Below, in pieces: positions 1 to 10,473 of a stretch of 64,000 nucleotides of DNA. Each line of letters opens with the position of its first letter. Position 1 is the first letter of the stretch. Source of the stretch: Synechococcus sp. PROS-9-1 (lineage in GTDB: Bacteria; Cyanobacteriota; Cyanobacteriia; PCC-6307; Cyanobiaceae); the NCBI RefSeq assembly GCF_014279775.1, contig NZ_CP047961.1, positions 1 through 64,000 of the forward strand. Reading direction: 5' to 3'. The position numbers were made by a program, and so were the translations under genes. Under the pieces are notes generated by a model, which saw nothing but the letters and a program-made list of their open reading frames with translations, did not search any database and was not told the origin of the DNA.

Positions 1-14
1 AGCTTGTTTCCCCC

Positions 15-23
15 GTTTCCACA
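15..23 (+). promoter_or_regulatory. DnaA-box-like site
   Basis: GTTTCCACA differs at one position from the cyanobacterial DnaA-box consensus TTTTCCACA. It lies 150 bases before dnaN. It is a single isolated match, so the call is weak. I saw no obvious cluster of further boxes in the leader. Confidence 0.3.
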
Positions 24-34
24 AGACCTACTAC

Positions 35-73
35 GGCTGTTTTAGTAGTTCTTTTAAAAGAATAAAAACAGCC
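35..73. repeat. Nested inverted repeat upstream of dnaN
   Basis: Bases 35-43 and 65-73 are perfect 9-base complements. The interval between them contains a 14-base perfect palindrome at 49-62 (TTCTTTTAAAAGAA). The element is AT-rich and sits in the 173-base dnaN leader. It could be a terminator for a gene left of the window, or structured DNA near a replication start. Which one applies is inference. Confidence 0.6.
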
Positions 74-173
74 CTAAAGCCGGGGAACAGGAAAAAAAGG
101 GGAAACCATTGCACTTCTCCCGAGCCTGTGAAATCGTTAGGAGAGATTTGTTCCCGCCGTTGGCTCGGACCTC

Positions 174-1331
174 ATGAAATTGGTCTGTTCCCAGGCAGAA
201 CTCAACGCAGCTCTGCAGTTGGTCAGTCGCGCTGTCGCCTCGCGACCAACCCATCCAGTGTTGGCCAATGTTTTGCTCACAGCCGATGCCGGCACGGATC
301 GGCTCAGCCTCACCGGATTTGATCTGAATTTGGGAATTCAGACGTCACTCCCTGCGTCTGTCGACAGCAGTGGTGCAGTGACTTTGCCCGCCCGTTTGCT
401 TGGCGAAATCGTCTCCAAGTTGTCCAGTGATTCGCCGGTGTCATTGTCCAGTGATACGGGCGCTGACCAGGTCGAGCTCACTAGCTCCAGCGGCAGCTAT
501 CAAATGCGCGGAATGCCTGCTGATGATTTTCCCGAGCTCCCGCTCGTGGAAAACGGAACAGCCTTGCGCGTGGATCCCTCATCTCTTCTGAAAGCCCTAC
601 GTGCAACCTTGTTTGCGAGTAGTGCTGATGAGGCGAAACAGCTCCTCACAGGAGTCCATCTCCGCTTCAATCAGAAACGTTTGGAGGCCGCATCCACCGA
701 TGGGCATCGCTTGGCGATGTTGACGGTTGAGGACGCCTTGCAGACCGAAATCACTGCTGACGAGTCTGAGCCGGACGAACTAGCCGTCACGCTTCCAGCA
801 CGCTCTCTGCGTGAGGTGGAGCGATTAATGGCGAGCTGGAAAGGAAATGATCCAGTCAGTCTGTTTTGTGAGCGCGGTCAGGTCGTAGTGCTCGCCGCTG
901 ATCAAATGGTGACAAGCCGAACCCTGGAAGGGACCTATCCCAATTACCGTCAGCTGATTCCCGATGGTTTTAGCCGCACGATTGATCTCGATCGGAGGGC
1001 TTTTATTTCCGCGTTGGAGCGCATCGCCGTCTTGGCTGACCAACACAACAATGTGGTCCGGATCGCTACTGAGCCAGCCACGGGGTTGGTTCAGATCAGT
1101 GCTGATGCCCAAGACGTCGGTAGTGGCTCTGAGTCTTTACCGGCCGAGATCAACGGCGATGCCGTGCAAATTGCCTTCAACGTGCGATACGTGCTGGATG
1201 GCCTCAAAGCGATGGATTGTGATCGCGTCAGGTTGTCTTGCAACGCCCCAACGACGCCGGCAATCCTCACACCCTCTAATGATGATCCAGGCCTCACCTA
1301 CCTGGTGATGCCTGTTCAGATCCGTTCTTGA
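174..1331 (+). CDS. dnaN: DNA polymerase III subunit beta (sliding clamp)
   Basis: A 385-residue protein, the usual length for the ring-forming processivity clamp that tethers the replicative polymerase to DNA and docks partners such as polymerase subunits and repair proteins. Three clamp-fold domains are expected at about residues 1-120, 130-255 and 256-385. The C-terminus ends in YLVMPVQIRS, close to the YLxMPxRL ending common in the family. The start is the ATG at 174. It is the first gene of the window, and dnaN leads the numbering of marine Synechococcus and Prochlorococcus chromosomes. No dnaA is adjacent. Confidence 0.97.
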   Translation: MKLVCSQAELNAALQLVSRAVASRPTHPVLANVLLTADAGTDRLSLTGFDLNLGIQTSLPASVDSSGAVTLPARLLGEIVSKLSSDSPVSLSSDTGADQVELTSSSGSYQMRGMPADDFPELPLVENGTALRVDPSSLLKALRATLFASSADEAKQLLTGVHLRFNQKRLEAASTDGHRLAMLTVEDALQTEITADESEPDELAVTLPARSLREVERLMASWKGNDPVSLFCERGQVVVLAADQMVTSRTLEGTYPNYRQLIPDGFSRTIDLDRRAFISALERIAVLADQHNNVVRIATEPATGLVQISADAQDVGSGSESLPAEINGDAVQIAFNVRYVLDGLKAMDCDRVRLSCNAPTTPAILTPSNDDPGLTYLVMPVQIRS

Positions 1332-1347
1332 AACCGTTCACGACGCC

Positions 1348-2148
1348 TTGACTGTTCCGGACCAGCTCCTCTTGAGCGATCTGTTGCACCACCGGGTGCG
1401 CTGTGATCAGGGCCTTGATCATGGGCCAGGGATCATGGCGTGGATGCACCCACCTGTGCATCGTCTGCTCGGCTGGGTGAGTCGCCCGTCTGCGTTGCGT
1501 ACAAGCCGAGATGTTTGGCGTCTTGATCAATGTCGTGGATTCGACGATCAACAGGTCTTTGTGAAGGGAGCTCCAGCAGAAGCCGATCAGATCACCTTGG
1601 ATCGGTTGCCAACCCTTATGGATGCCGATCTTCTCAACGCTGATGGAGAGAGGGTCGGCATCATTGCCGATTTGGCTTTCTTGCCAGCAAGCGGGCAGAT
1701 CAGTCATTACCTCGTGGCACGGAGTGATCCTCGCCTGCCTGGAAGCAGTCGTTGGCGCTTGTTGCCAGATCGAATCGTGGACCAACAGCCCGGCTTGGTG
1801 TCAACGGCTATCCATGAACTCGATGATTTACCTCTAGCTAGGGCCAGTGTTCGTCAGGATTTTCTTCAGCGCTCAAGGCAGTGGAGGGAACAGCTTCAGC
1901 AGTTTGGAGATCGCGCTGGTGAGCGCCTGGAGGGATGGTTAGAAGAACCGCCTTGGGACGAGCATCCTGGGGCCTCTGACGTTGCGTCTTCCTATCCCAC
2001 AGCAGTATCTCCTGCTCTGGACCCACTAGAGAACTGGGACGATGCCGATTGGCCCGATGATCCCCGGGTTGAGCGTGGCCGTTCCGATCGAAAGGATCCG
2101 TCGGATCGAAATGATTGGCACGATCACGAGGAAGATCCTTGGGTCTGA
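1348..2148 (+). CDS. PRC-barrel domain protein, conserved in marine cyanobacteria
   Basis: A 266-residue soluble protein. Residues about 92-147 (DLLNADGERVGIIADLAFL and following) resemble a PRC-barrel, a small beta-barrel found in RNA-processing, photosynthetic reaction-centre and adaptor proteins. The C-terminal 60 residues are strongly acidic and rich in Asp, Arg and Trp, so probably disordered. The gene begins with TTG only 16 bases after dnaN, and an ATG at 1435 is an alternative start. It lies between dnaN and purL and is probably co-transcribed with them. The biochemical role is unknown. Confidence 0.75.
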   Translation: MTVPDQLLLSDLLHHRVRCDQGLDHGPGIMAWMHPPVHRLLGWVSRPSALRTSRDVWRLDQCRGFDDQQVFVKGAPAEADQITLDRLPTLMDADLLNADGERVGIIADLAFLPASGQISHYLVARSDPRLPGSSRWRLLPDRIVDQQPGLVSTAIHELDDLPLARASVRQDFLQRSRQWREQLQQFGDRAGERLEGWLEEPPWDEHPGASDVASSYPTAVSPALDPLENWDDADWPDDPRVERGRSDRKDPSDRNDWHDHEEDPWV

Positions 2149-2184
2149 TCGTCGGCAACACTGGGTACAGATGAGTCATCGGTT

Positions 2185-4518
2185 GTGACCCAGTCCTCTC
2201 AAGCGGTTGCGGCATTTGATCTTGGGGCAGCTCTGCGCCAGGAAGGGCTCTCCGAAACGGATTACAGCGAAATACAGCGTCGTCTGGGACGGGATCCCAA
2301 CCGCGCTGAGTTGGGCATGTTTGGTGTGATGTGGTCGGAGCATTGCTGTTACCGCAATTCCAGACCCCTGTTGAGTGGTTTCCCAACGGAAGGCCCACGC
2401 ATTCTTGTGGGTCCTGGAGAGAACGCCGGCGTGGTGGATCTGGGTGAAGGTCACCGTTTGGCGTTCAAAGTTGAAAGCCATAACCACCCTTCAGCTGTTG
2501 AGCCTTTTCAAGGCGCTGCCACCGGGGTTGGTGGCATCCTGCGTGACATTTTCACGATGGGTGCCAGGCCGATTGCGTTGCTGAATGCCTTGCGTTTTGG
2601 ACCACTCGACGAACCAGCCACCCGTGGATTAGTGGAAGGGGTTGTGGCTGGCATTGCCCATTACGGCAATTGCGTTGGCGTGCCCACCGTGGGCGGAGAG
2701 GTGGCCTTCGATCCGTCTTATCAGGGCAACCCTTTGGTGAACGCCATGGCCTTGGGCCTAATGGAAACGGATGACATCGTCCGCTCCGGAGCCGCTGGTG
2801 TGGGCAATCCTGTGGTGTATGTGGGGAGCACCACGGGCAGGGATGGCATGGGAGGCGCCAGTTTTGCGAGCGCTGAGCTCAGTGCGGATTCACTGGATGA
2901 TCGCCCTGCGGTGCAGGTTGGAGATCCCTTTCTTGAGAAGGGCTTGATTGAGGCTTGCCTGGAAGCTTTTCAGAGCGGGGATGTGGTTGCCGCGCAGGAT
3001 ATGGGTGCTGCAGGTCTCACCTGTAGTTGTTCGGAGATGGCTGCCAAGGGAGATGTGGGGGTTGAGTTGGACCTAGATCTGGTGCCCGCAAGAGAACACG
3101 GCATGACCGCCTACGAATTCCTGCTTTCGGAATCTCAAGAGCGCATGTTGTTTGTTGTGCGTTCGGGTCGGGAGGAGCAACTGATGCAGCGTTTCCGGCG
3201 TTGGGGACTTCAGGCGGCGGTCGTCGGTCGGGTTTTGGAGGAGCGAGTGGTGAGGGTGTTGCAACACGGTGCGGTAGCGGCAGAAGTACCGGCCCGTGCC
3301 TTGGCAGAAGACACCCCGATCAATCAGCACGAGCTTCTCTCTGAGCCACCAGACGACATCCAGACGCACTGGACCTGGCGTGAAGCAGATCTTCCTAGTC
3401 CCGCCAGCGATCGCGATTGGAATGCGGATCTGTTGCGTTTGCTTGATGACCCCACGATTGCCAGCAAGCGCTGGATCTATCGCCAATACGATCAGCAGGT
3501 CTTGGCCAATACGGTGATTCGAGCCGGTGGCGCTGATGCTGCGGTGGTTCGTCTTCGTCCTCAACAGGGTGAAGCGTCGCTGAAAACGTCTCAGCGCGGC
3601 GTTGCGGCCACCTTGGATTGTCCCAATCGCTGGGTGGCGCTTGACCCAGAGCGGGGAGCGATCGCAGCGGTGGCTGAGGCAGCCCGCAATCTCAGCTGTG
3701 TTGGAGCCCAGCCGATCGCTGTGACCGACAACCTGAACTTCCCATCTCCAGAAACCCCTAAGGGGTATTGGCAATTGGCGATGGCATGCCGAGGCCTATC
3801 CCATGCCTGTCGTGCCTTGGGCACCCCTGTGACCGGTGGCAACGTTTCTCTCTACAACGAAACCAGGGCAGATGATGGCACTCTTCAGCCCATTCATCCC
3901 ACGCCTGTCATTGGCATGGTGGGACTGGTGGAAGATCTCGATCGCTCCGGAGGTTTGGCTTGGCGTCAACCTGGTGATCTTGTTGTGTTGCTTGGTGTCT
4001 CCACAGATGAGGAGGGAAATGAAGGCCTTGGTTTGGCGGGCAGCAGCTATCAGGGCGTTGTTCATGGGTTGCTGACTGGCAGGCCCCCGAGCGTGGATCT
4101 GGAGTTGGAAGGTCAAGTTCAAGCCTTGGTCCGTCAGGCGTTTTCCCAGGGCGTATTGGCGTCAGCCCATGACAGCAGTGATGGTGGTTTGGCCGTAGCG
4201 CTTGCGGAAAGTGCCCTGGCCTCTGGCCTTGGTGTAGATCTCAACCTGCCGCATGGGTCTGCTCGCTTGGATCGTGTTTTGTTTGCCGAGGGTGGTGCAC
4301 GCATCGTTGTTTCGGTTCGTGCAGAACAGCGCCATGCTTGGCAAGCCTTAGTGGCCTCGCAAGAGCATCAAAGTGTTCCTGTGACCGAGATCGGAACTGT
4401 TGCCGACCATGGTTGTTTCCGGTTAGCGGTTGGGAAATATCCAGTGATTGATCTTTCCGTTGAGACGCTTCGAGAGCAATACGAACAAGCAGTTCCCCGT
4501 CGCCTTGGAGCGGTTTGA
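2185..4518 (+). CDS. purL: Phosphoribosylformylglycinamidine synthase subunit PurL
   Basis: Converts FGAR to FGAM with ATP and ammonia in de novo purine synthesis. At 777 residues it is the small Bacillus-type PurL, which needs separate PurQ (glutaminase) and PurS subunits; neither is in this window. The conserved [10 protein letters not shown] block is at residues 98-107, and the [11 protein letters not shown] block of the second AIRS-like half is also present. The GTG start at 2185 gives the expected N-terminus. The stop overlaps the purF start by one base (TGATG), which suggests translational coupling. Confidence 0.96.
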   Translation: MTQSSQAVAAFDLGAALRQEGLSETDYSEIQRRLGRDPNRAELGMFGVMWSEHCCYRNSRPLLSGFPTEGPRILVGPGENAGVVDLGEGHRLAFKVESHNHPSAVEPFQGAATGVGGILRDIFTMGARPIALLNALRFGPLDEPATRGLVEGVVAGIAHYGNCVGVPTVGGEVAFDPSYQGNPLVNAMALGLMETDDIVRSGAAGVGNPVVYVGSTTGRDGMGGASFASAELSADSLDDRPAVQVGDPFLEKGLIEACLEAFQSGDVVAAQDMGAAGLTCSCSEMAAKGDVGVELDLDLVPAREHGMTAYEFLLSESQERMLFVVRSGREEQLMQRFRRWGLQAAVVGRVLEERVVRVLQHGAVAAEVPARALAEDTPINQHELLSEPPDDIQTHWTWREADLPSPASDRDWNADLLRLLDDPTIASKRWIYRQYDQQVLANTVIRAGGADAAVVRLRPQQGEASLKTSQRGVAATLDCPNRWVALDPERGAIAAVAEAARNLSCVGAQPIAVTDNLNFPSPETPKGYWQLAMACRGLSHACRALGTPVTGGNVSLYNETRADDGTLQPIHPTPVIGMVGLVEDLDRSGGLAWRQPGDLVVLLGVSTDEEGNEGLGLAGSSYQGVVHGLLTGRPPSVDLELEGQVQALVRQAFSQGVLASAHDSSDGGLAVALAESALASGLGVDLNLPHGSARLDRVLFAEGGARIVVSVRAEQRHAWQALVASQEHQSVPVTEIGTVADHGCFRLAVGKYPVIDLSVETLREQYEQAVPRRLGAV

Positions 4519-6023
4519 TGCAGAATCTGGAGACCCATCCGAAGTCGAGGCGACCGGTGCATCAGCTCGCGATAGAGCGTCCCGATCGCATGGAAGAAGC
4601 CTGCGGTGTTTTCGCTGTTCAGGCCTTAGAGCAGCCGGTGGCGAACCTGGTTTATTTCGGTCTTTACGCCCTGCAGCATCGGGGTCAGGAATCCGCTGGC
4701 ATTGCTGTTTTCAATGAGGGAAAGGTCAAGCTCCATAAGGACATGGGCTTGGTCAGCCAGGTGTTTGATCAGGAGGTGCTCGAGCGCATGCCTGGTGGTT
4801 TAGCCGTTGGCCATAACCGTTATTCCACCACCGGGAGTAGCAAGGTTTGCAATGCCCAACCCGTGGTCCTGATGACCCGTCTCGGCCCTTTTGCGCTGGC
4901 ACATAACGGCAATCTTGTGAATGCAGCAGAGCTGCGAGCTCAGGTGGATGACGGTGAAGTGGAGTTCACGTCCACCACGGATTCGGAGTTGATCGCTTAC
5001 GCGGTTCAACAAGCTGTGGATGGGGGCTTGGATTGGACAGAAGGGATTAAGGCGGCCGCATCCCAGTGCCAAGGGGCTTTCAGCTTGGTGATTGGAACGT
5101 CAGATGCCCTGTATGGCTTGCGTGATGGTTATGGGATTCGACCGCTGGTGTATGGCTACCTCGGTGATCACGACCTTGGGCACTGGGTTCTCAGTAGTGA
5201 AACCTGTGGTCTCGACATCATTGGTTCTCCGTTCGTTGCCGATGTTGAACCTGGCGAATTAGTGGTGTTTCGTTGTGGGGATCCCACACCAGAACGTCAT
5301 CGCTGGATTGAACCCACCACTCGGATGTGCGTGTTTGAAATGATCTATTTCGCTCGTCCGGATAGTCGTTTCTTCGGTGAATCGCTCTACAGCTATCGAC
5401 AGCGCATCGGCCAGATCCTGGCCCGTGAATCGGCTGTTGAGGCGGACCTCGTGATTGGTGTCCCTGATTCCGGAATTCCAGCTGCGATCGGTTATTCCCA
5501 GAGCAGTGGCATTCCCTATGCCGATGGATTGATTAAAAACCGCTACGTCGGCCGAACCTTCATCCAGCCGACCCAGGCGATGCGTGAGGCCGGGATTCGC
5601 GTGAAGCTCAATCCACTTCCAGATGTTTTAAACGGCAAACGTGTTCTGGTGATTGATGACTCGATTGTTCGTGGAACGACCAGTAAAAAATTGGTTCAGG
5701 CTCTTCGTGATGCAGGTGCCATTGAGGTGCACATGCGCATTAGTTCCCCCCCGGTGACCCATCCCTGTTTTTACGGCATCGATACCGATACGCAGGATCA
5801 GTTGATCGCTGCTCGACTCACGCTTAAAGAGATTGAGGAGCATCTCAAGGTGGATTCACTGGCTTATCTCAGCAAGGAGGGAATGGTGGAAGCTGCGCAT
5901 GCTCAGTCGGAACATTTCTGTACGGCTTGCTTCGATGGGAACTACCCGGTTCCGATGGATGCCTCGATCAAAGCGAGCAAATTAATGCTTGAACCAGCAG
6001 GGGTGGCAGCAACGCATCTCTGA
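4518..6023 (+). CDS. purF: Amidophosphoribosyltransferase
   Basis: Catalyses the first committed step of purine synthesis: PRPP plus glutamine to 5-phosphoribosylamine. This is the Bacillus-type enzyme. A 28-residue propeptide precedes the Ntn-nucleophile Cys29 (EEACGVFAV). The PRPP loop VLVIDDSIVRGTTS lies near residue 376-389. C-terminal cysteines (HPCFYG and FCTACFDG) fit ligands of a 4Fe-4S cluster. The ATG at 4518 shares its A with the purL stop, so I prefer it to the TTG at 4515. The stop abuts the stop of the convergent topoisomerase gene. Confidence 0.97.
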   Translation: MQNLETHPKSRRPVHQLAIERPDRMEEACGVFAVQALEQPVANLVYFGLYALQHRGQESAGIAVFNEGKVKLHKDMGLVSQVFDQEVLERMPGGLAVGHNRYSTTGSSKVCNAQPVVLMTRLGPFALAHNGNLVNAAELRAQVDDGEVEFTSTTDSELIAYAVQQAVDGGLDWTEGIKAAASQCQGAFSLVIGTSDALYGLRDGYGIRPLVYGYLGDHDLGHWVLSSETCGLDIIGSPFVADVEPGELVVFRCGDPTPERHRWIEPTTRMCVFEMIYFARPDSRFFGESLYSYRQRIGQILARESAVEADLVIGVPDSGIPAAIGYSQSSGIPYADGLIKNRYVGRTFIQPTQAMREAGIRVKLNPLPDVLNGKRVLVIDDSIVRGTTSKKLVQALRDAGAIEVHMRISSPPVTHPCFYGIDTDTQDQLIAARLTLKEIEEHLKVDSLAYLSKEGMVEAAHAQSEHFCTACFDGNYPVPMDASIKASKLMLEPAGVAATHL

Positions 6024-8486
6024 TCAGCTGATTAGGGGCACCAACCGCAGGATTGATTCGTTGTCTTTGAGCATGAGCTGATTCTCCTCGTGCACTTTCA
6101 GTCGTCCGTGGCGACCGTTTGACGTCACCACACCAATCAGGGAATCGGCGAGGCAAGCTGCTGCAATTCGATCCGTTCCACTGGTCGATTCTGAATTCAG
6201 TTCCCAGCCGATTTCACCGAGATCGCCCCGTTTGCAGAGCCGGATGGTCGTGAGTTCAAACCAGTGCAGATGTCCTGTTTGGCTCGCCAGCAGGATGGTT
6301 GTAGGTCGTTCAGCGTGCCCGGCGATTGCGGTGACCAGCTGTTCGCCAGGGAGCAAACGCATGGTGATCGGTCCTTGGGCCAACTTGCCCATCAACGGCA
6401 GATTGGTCTCCCTTACTTGCAGACGAAGAATCCTGCCGATGTCGCTGATGACGGCTACATCAGCCCCGTCTTGACAGATCAAGGCCGCTTTCAGGCTCAC
6501 GCCTTCCTTCAGTTTTAAAACGGTGGCAGCTCGCCCCGACAATTCCTGGATGTCCTTGAGAGGGAGCCGTTTGAACCGGCCATCACTGGTCAACAGGCCC
6601 AGGGATTTGGTTTCATTGGCGTTGCGATCCTCTGGATTGGGCAAAGGCAAGAGGGACACCACCTCATCGCCTTCAAGGGCTGTGGGTAGGAATCGCTCCA
6701 AGGTTCCTTGTTGTTGCCCTGCAAATTCCCAGCGCACAAGCGCGACACGACCATTTACGGTCACAGCCAACAGTCGCGGCGGCGGCTGGATTGGCAGGCT
6801 GATCAGGGCCGGAGATGGTTCATCTCCCATCGGAACAGGATCGTTGAGATGCAGTCGTCCCAGCAGCTGAGGACTGACGATTTTCACCTGACCATCGTCT
6901 TGAATCAGCAGTCTTGAATCGCTAGGGAGGGCATCCAGGGCCTGGCGCCTCTGTAATTCGGCATTGGGTCTTTGACTGGCGGCCCGCTCGGCAAGCAGGT
7001 GGTCACCGCCCTCTACCAGCCGGGTGCGTCTTGGCGTTGCAAAGCGTTTTTTCAGTTGGCGCAGTTCCTGGATCAGGGCATCAAGCAATTGATCGCGGTT
7101 TTCCAGCAGCAGGGTGAGTCGTTGTCTCTCTTTGCGAAGATCGTCTGCCTCCTTACGCAGGCTTTCCTGTTCCAAGCCTGTGAGCCTGCGCAATGGCATG
7201 GCCAGCACAGCATCAGCCTGCCGTTCGCTCAGATCGAAATGCACCATCAAGCTGGCTCGTGCCTTGGCCGCATCTCTTGCTTCCTGGATCATCGCAATCA
7301 CCTGTTGCAGCGATGCGAGGGCTGTGGTTAGGCCCTCCACCACTTCAAGCCGATCTTCCGTTTTGCGCAGGGCATGGTTAGTACGCCGAATGATCGTGAG
7401 CTCTCTGTAATCCAGGAAGGTTTGGAGCAGCTGCCGCAGCGTTAGTTGCTGCGGTCTGCCATCGACCAGGGCCAGCAGGATCGCGCCGAAGTTGCTTTGC
7501 AGTGACGTGCGCCGTTGCAAGTCAGTGAGCACTGTTTCTGGATCGGCATCACGGCGGAGTTCCACCACCACGCGCATTCCTTCGCGGTCGCTTTCATCAC
7601 GGATATCGGCAATGCCACCAATCTTTCCGTCGTTGACGTACTCAGCCAGTTTTTCAATCCAGCCGGCCTTGCTCAGCTGGTAAGGGAGCTCGGTCACGAT
7701 CACAGCGTTCCGCCGATGCTTTCCTTTGCCGGGATGCACCTCCTCAACATGGGCCACGCCTCGCATGGGAATGCTGCCTCGGCCTCTTAAATATGTTTCG
7801 CGCACGCCGCTTCCAAGAAGCACTTCTCCACCCGTAGGGAAATCGGGCCCAGGGATCAGCTTTAGGACTTCTTCTTCGCTTAGATCGGGGTTTTGAACGA
7901 GAGCAATTAAACCGTCCACCACCTCGCCGAGGTTGTGGGGAGGGATGCTGGTGGCCATGCCAACAGCGATGCCCGAGCAGCCATTCAGCAGTAAAAAGGG
8001 AAGCTGGGCGGGAAGAACCGTAGGTTCCTGTTGGGACCCATCAAAGTTGGAAGCGAAATCGACGGTGTCGTCGCCAATTTCATCGAGCAACCCTTCGTGG
8101 GAGATTCGCGCTAGCCGCGTCTCGGTGTAACGCATGGCCGCAGGAGGATCGTCATCCACCGAGCCAAAGTTGCCGTGACCATCGAGTAAAGGGTGACGGC
8201 TAGAAAAGGTTTGGACCAGCCGCACTAGGGCGTCATAAACCGCTTGATCACCATGGGGGTGGTATTTACCAAGCACGTCGCCGACGACGCGGGCACATTT
8301 CCGATAGGGGCGATCTGGGGTGAGCCCCAGTTCATGCATCGCAAACAGAATTCTGCGTTGGACAGGCTTCAGTCCATCACGCACATCAGGAAGCGCTCGG
8401 CCCACGATCACGCTCATCGCGTATTCGAGATATGAGCGCTGCATCTCGTGATGCAGGGCGATCGATTGAACGCGCTCCTCGGCCAT
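6024..8486 (-). CDS. DNA gyrase/topoisomerase IV subunit A (ParC-like)
   Basis: An 820-residue type IIA topoisomerase A subunit. It cuts both strands through a tyrosine and works with a GyrB/ParE ATPase subunit encoded elsewhere. The catalytic region is clear: [13 protein letters not shown] near residue 40, YHPHGD at 75-80 and the active Tyr120 in AAMRYTE. A coiled-coil tower is followed by a C-terminal beta-pinwheel from about 505. I do not see the canonical GyrA box (QRRGGKG) in the pinwheel, which favours a ParC-like or second-copy role over the supercoiling gyrase. Its stop abuts that of purF. Confidence 0.85.
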   Translation of the reverse strand: MAEERVQSIALHHEMQRSYLEYAMSVIVGRALPDVRDGLKPVQRRILFAMHELGLTPDRPYRKCARVVGDVLGKYHPHGDQAVYDALVRLVQTFSSRHPLLDGHGNFGSVDDDPPAAMRYTETRLARISHEGLLDEIGDDTVDFASNFDGSQQEPTVLPAQLPFLLLNGCSGIAVGMATSIPPHNLGEVVDGLIALVQNPDLSEEEVLKLIPGPDFPTGGEVLLGSGVRETYLRGRGSIPMRGVAHVEEVHPGKGKHRRNAVIVTELPYQLSKAGWIEKLAEYVNDGKIGGIADIRDESDREGMRVVVELRRDADPETVLTDLQRRTSLQSNFGAILLALVDGRPQQLTLRQLLQTFLDYRELTIIRRTNHALRKTEDRLEVVEGLTTALASLQQVIAMIQEARDAAKARASLMVHFDLSERQADAVLAMPLRRLTGLEQESLRKEADDLRKERQRLTLLLENRDQLLDALIQELRQLKKRFATPRRTRLVEGGDHLLAERAASQRPNAELQRRQALDALPSDSRLLIQDDGQVKIVSPQLLGRLHLNDPVPMGDEPSPALISLPIQPPPRLLAVTVNGRVALVRWEFAGQQQGTLERFLPTALEGDEVVSLLPLPNPEDRNANETKSLGLLTSDGRFKRLPLKDIQELSGRAATVLKLKEGVSLKAALICQDGADVAVISDIGRILRLQVRETNLPLMGKLAQGPITMRLLPGEQLVTAIAGHAERPTTILLASQTGHLHWFELTTIRLCKRGDLGEIGWELNSESTSGTDRIAAACLADSLIGVVTSNGRHGRLKVHEENQLMLKDNESILRLVPLIS

Positions 8487-8555
8487 CCTGCAGGGAAATA
8501 AGAGGGCAGTCGAGTGTCAGCCTACAGATCTTCTCCTGCTTGACCAGAGTTTTGG

Positions 8556-9455
8556 TTAACTAGCGCTTTTTGGATCTGCATTCGCCTCGGCACGTTCCAC
8601 GGCGTTTTGAAGGCTGGGATTGTTGAAAAGTTCAGCTGTAGCTAGCCGTAATTTCACTCCCCATAATTGTTTTTTTTGGTGGCCAGGCAGAACGTAATTC
8701 GGAGATTCGGCAAGGGCTTGTTGAGCGAGCTTCAATGATTCCTGATCTCCAGGATTCACGTTGTTCAACGCCGCAGCTAAGGCCAGCATCGGCTCTGGGT
8801 TGGCATTGATCGCTAAGACGGAACGCCAGCGTCGAATGGCTTCCTTGGTGTTTCCCATTTCAAACAACACCAGGCTTTGGTTGTTTAAGGCTTCCCAAAA
8901 ACTGGGCTTAATCGCTGTTGCGCGCTCAAAAGCCTTGAGGGCTCGTTTTTGATCGGATTGCATCACCCTGGCGTTGCCAAGATCGAAGTAGGCGGTTGCG
9001 TTTTTGGGATCCAGACTGAGACCGCGATCCAACAGTGGGATGGCGTCATCCGGACGGTTGGCACGCAGTGCTAAGGATGCTTCTGCGAACCAAAGTCCTG
9101 CATTATTTGGGTTGAGTGATTTTGCGCGGGCTAGGGATTCAGCTGCCTCATCGATTTGTTCGCTCCGTAGTTGCGCTTCAGCCAGTACAGACCAGAGCCT
9201 CTCATCGTTGGGTTGTAGACGCACAGCTAGAGCGGCTAAGCGGGCGGCTTCTTTGGGTTGTCCAAGACTTATTAATTGCGCTGCCGTGCGACCGATGCCG
9301 ATCCCCGCACCTTCTAATTCTTGTGTGCTGGGCGTGAACACATAGGGGATGAAGGCTTTGGCGGGTTCAGCGCTGCACAGACCAATCGCGCTCATCAGTG
9401 CGGCTAACACCAAAGCTTGATTGAAGGATTGGCTTGAACGCCGATGGAAGCCCAT
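8556..9455 (-). CDS. Exported tetratricopeptide repeat protein
   Basis: About 299 residues. A basic N-terminus and hydrophobic stretch (ALVLAALMSAIGLCSA) ending near AKA look like a signal peptide of about 34 residues. From about residue 50 to 220 there are at least four TPR units, for example AIPLLDRGLSLDPKNATAY. TPR arrays scaffold protein complexes, and here the location is probably periplasm or thylakoid lumen. The ATG at 9455 overlaps the queG stop by one base, so the two are coupled. The partner is unknown. Confidence 0.8.
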   Translation of the reverse strand: MGFHRRSSQSFNQALVLAALMSAIGLCSAEPAKAFIPYVFTPSTQELEGAGIGIGRTAAQLISLGQPKEAARLAALAVRLQPNDERLWSVLAEAQLRSEQIDEAAESLARAKSLNPNNAGLWFAEASLALRANRPDDAIPLLDRGLSLDPKNATAYFDLGNARVMQSDQKRALKAFERATAIKPSFWEALNNQSLVLFEMGNTKEAIRRWRSVLAINANPEPMLALAAALNNVNPGDQESLKLAQQALAESPNYVLPGHQKKQLWGVKLRLATAELFNNPSLQNAVERAEANADPKSAS

Positions 9456-10432
9456 CAACAGGTCTCAGATGAAGACACAGTAGGTGGATCTACTGACTTT
9501 GCTGAGGCGGCATTGCGTCTCCACATCCAAGGTTTGATGCGTCTGAGTGCGGATCCGCGCAACTTTTGATCCCAGGTTGCTGGACTCCACTGTTCAACCT
9601 GCGCAGCGCTTAGATCCAAAACCCAGGGACGGGGCTGGACCTCGGGATCTTGACTCGATGGGAGCTCCGTGTGATTAAACGGACAGACGTCCTGGCAGAT
9701 ATCACAGCCAGCGACCCATGGACCCATCCCAGCCTTAATCCGTTCTGGGAGCTGCTCATCTCGGTTTTCAATCGTGTGATAGGCGATGCATCGCCGTGAA
9801 TCAACGACGAACGGCTCCCGTATGGCGTCTGTAGGGCAGGCGTCCATGCACGCTCTGCAGCTGCCGCAACGAGGTTGAGCTGGCTGATCCGCCACTAAAT
9901 CTTCTGTGCTGATCAGGTGGCCGATCACCATCCACGACCCTCGCTGCCGATGAATCACGTTGCTGTGTTTGCCAATCCATCCCAGACCGGCCTCTTCCGC
10001 CCATGCCTTATCCAGTAGGGGTTCGGCATCCACGCAAACCCGCCAGCGCGATTCGGGCCTTTGTGTTTCAAGCCAGCGGCCAACGCGGCGCAGCCTTTGG
10101 TTGACGACGCGGTGGTAGTCACGCCCCCATGCGTAGCGAGCGATGGCAAGGCTGTTGGGTTGGCGCGATTCGGAGACGTAGTAATTCAGCCCAACGGCAA
10201 GCAAGCTTCGAGCTCCATCGAGAAGTGTTCTCGCGTCAAGTCTTCGCGGAGCTGCCATCCAGCCCATTTCGGCTTGAAAACCAGCGTCAAGCCACCGCTG
10301 TAAAGCTGCTGTCCGCATCTGCAGTCTTGAACTTCCCGGTAAACATGCGATCCCAACAGGATCGAATCCTTCCAGGCGGGCACGTTCCTTGAGAGCCGCA
10401 CTGAGTTGGGGTTGTCCAGCGGAGGACGTCAC
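9455..10432 (-). CDS. queG: Epoxyqueuosine reductase
   Basis: Reduces epoxyqueuosine to queuosine at tRNA wobble position 34, the last step of the pathway, using cobalamin and two 4Fe-4S clusters. The 325 residues carry both ferredoxin-type motifs: CGSCRACMDACP near residues 189-200, followed by CIAYHTIE, and CDICQDVCP at about 243-251. The VDAEPLLDKAWAE block near 134 belongs to the substrate pocket. The gene is upstream of and coupled to the TPR gene, and divergent from the membrane protein gene at 10474. B12 dependence fits the presence of cbiD in this window. Confidence 0.93.
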   Translation of the reverse strand: MTSSAGQPQLSAALKERARLEGFDPVGIACLPGSSRLQMRTAALQRWLDAGFQAEMGWMAAPRRLDARTLLDGARSLLAVGLNYYVSESRQPNSLAIARYAWGRDYHRVVNQRLRRVGRWLETQRPESRWRVCVDAEPLLDKAWAEEAGLGWIGKHSNVIHRQRGSWMVIGHLISTEDLVADQPAQPRCGSCRACMDACPTDAIREPFVVDSRRCIAYHTIENRDEQLPERIKAGMGPWVAGCDICQDVCPFNHTELPSSQDPEVQPRPWVLDLSAAQVEQWSPATWDQKLRGSALRRIKPWMWRRNAASAKSVDPPTVSSSETC

Positions 10433-10473
10433 GGAAACGGGCCGTAAAATTAATTACCTTTAAGTATCCATAC

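Noticed and set aside
3073-3774. 233-codon minus-strand ORF antisense to purL
   Set aside because: Lies wholly inside purL, is rich in Arg, His and Gln, and has no recognisable domain; a shadow of a GC-rich gene.
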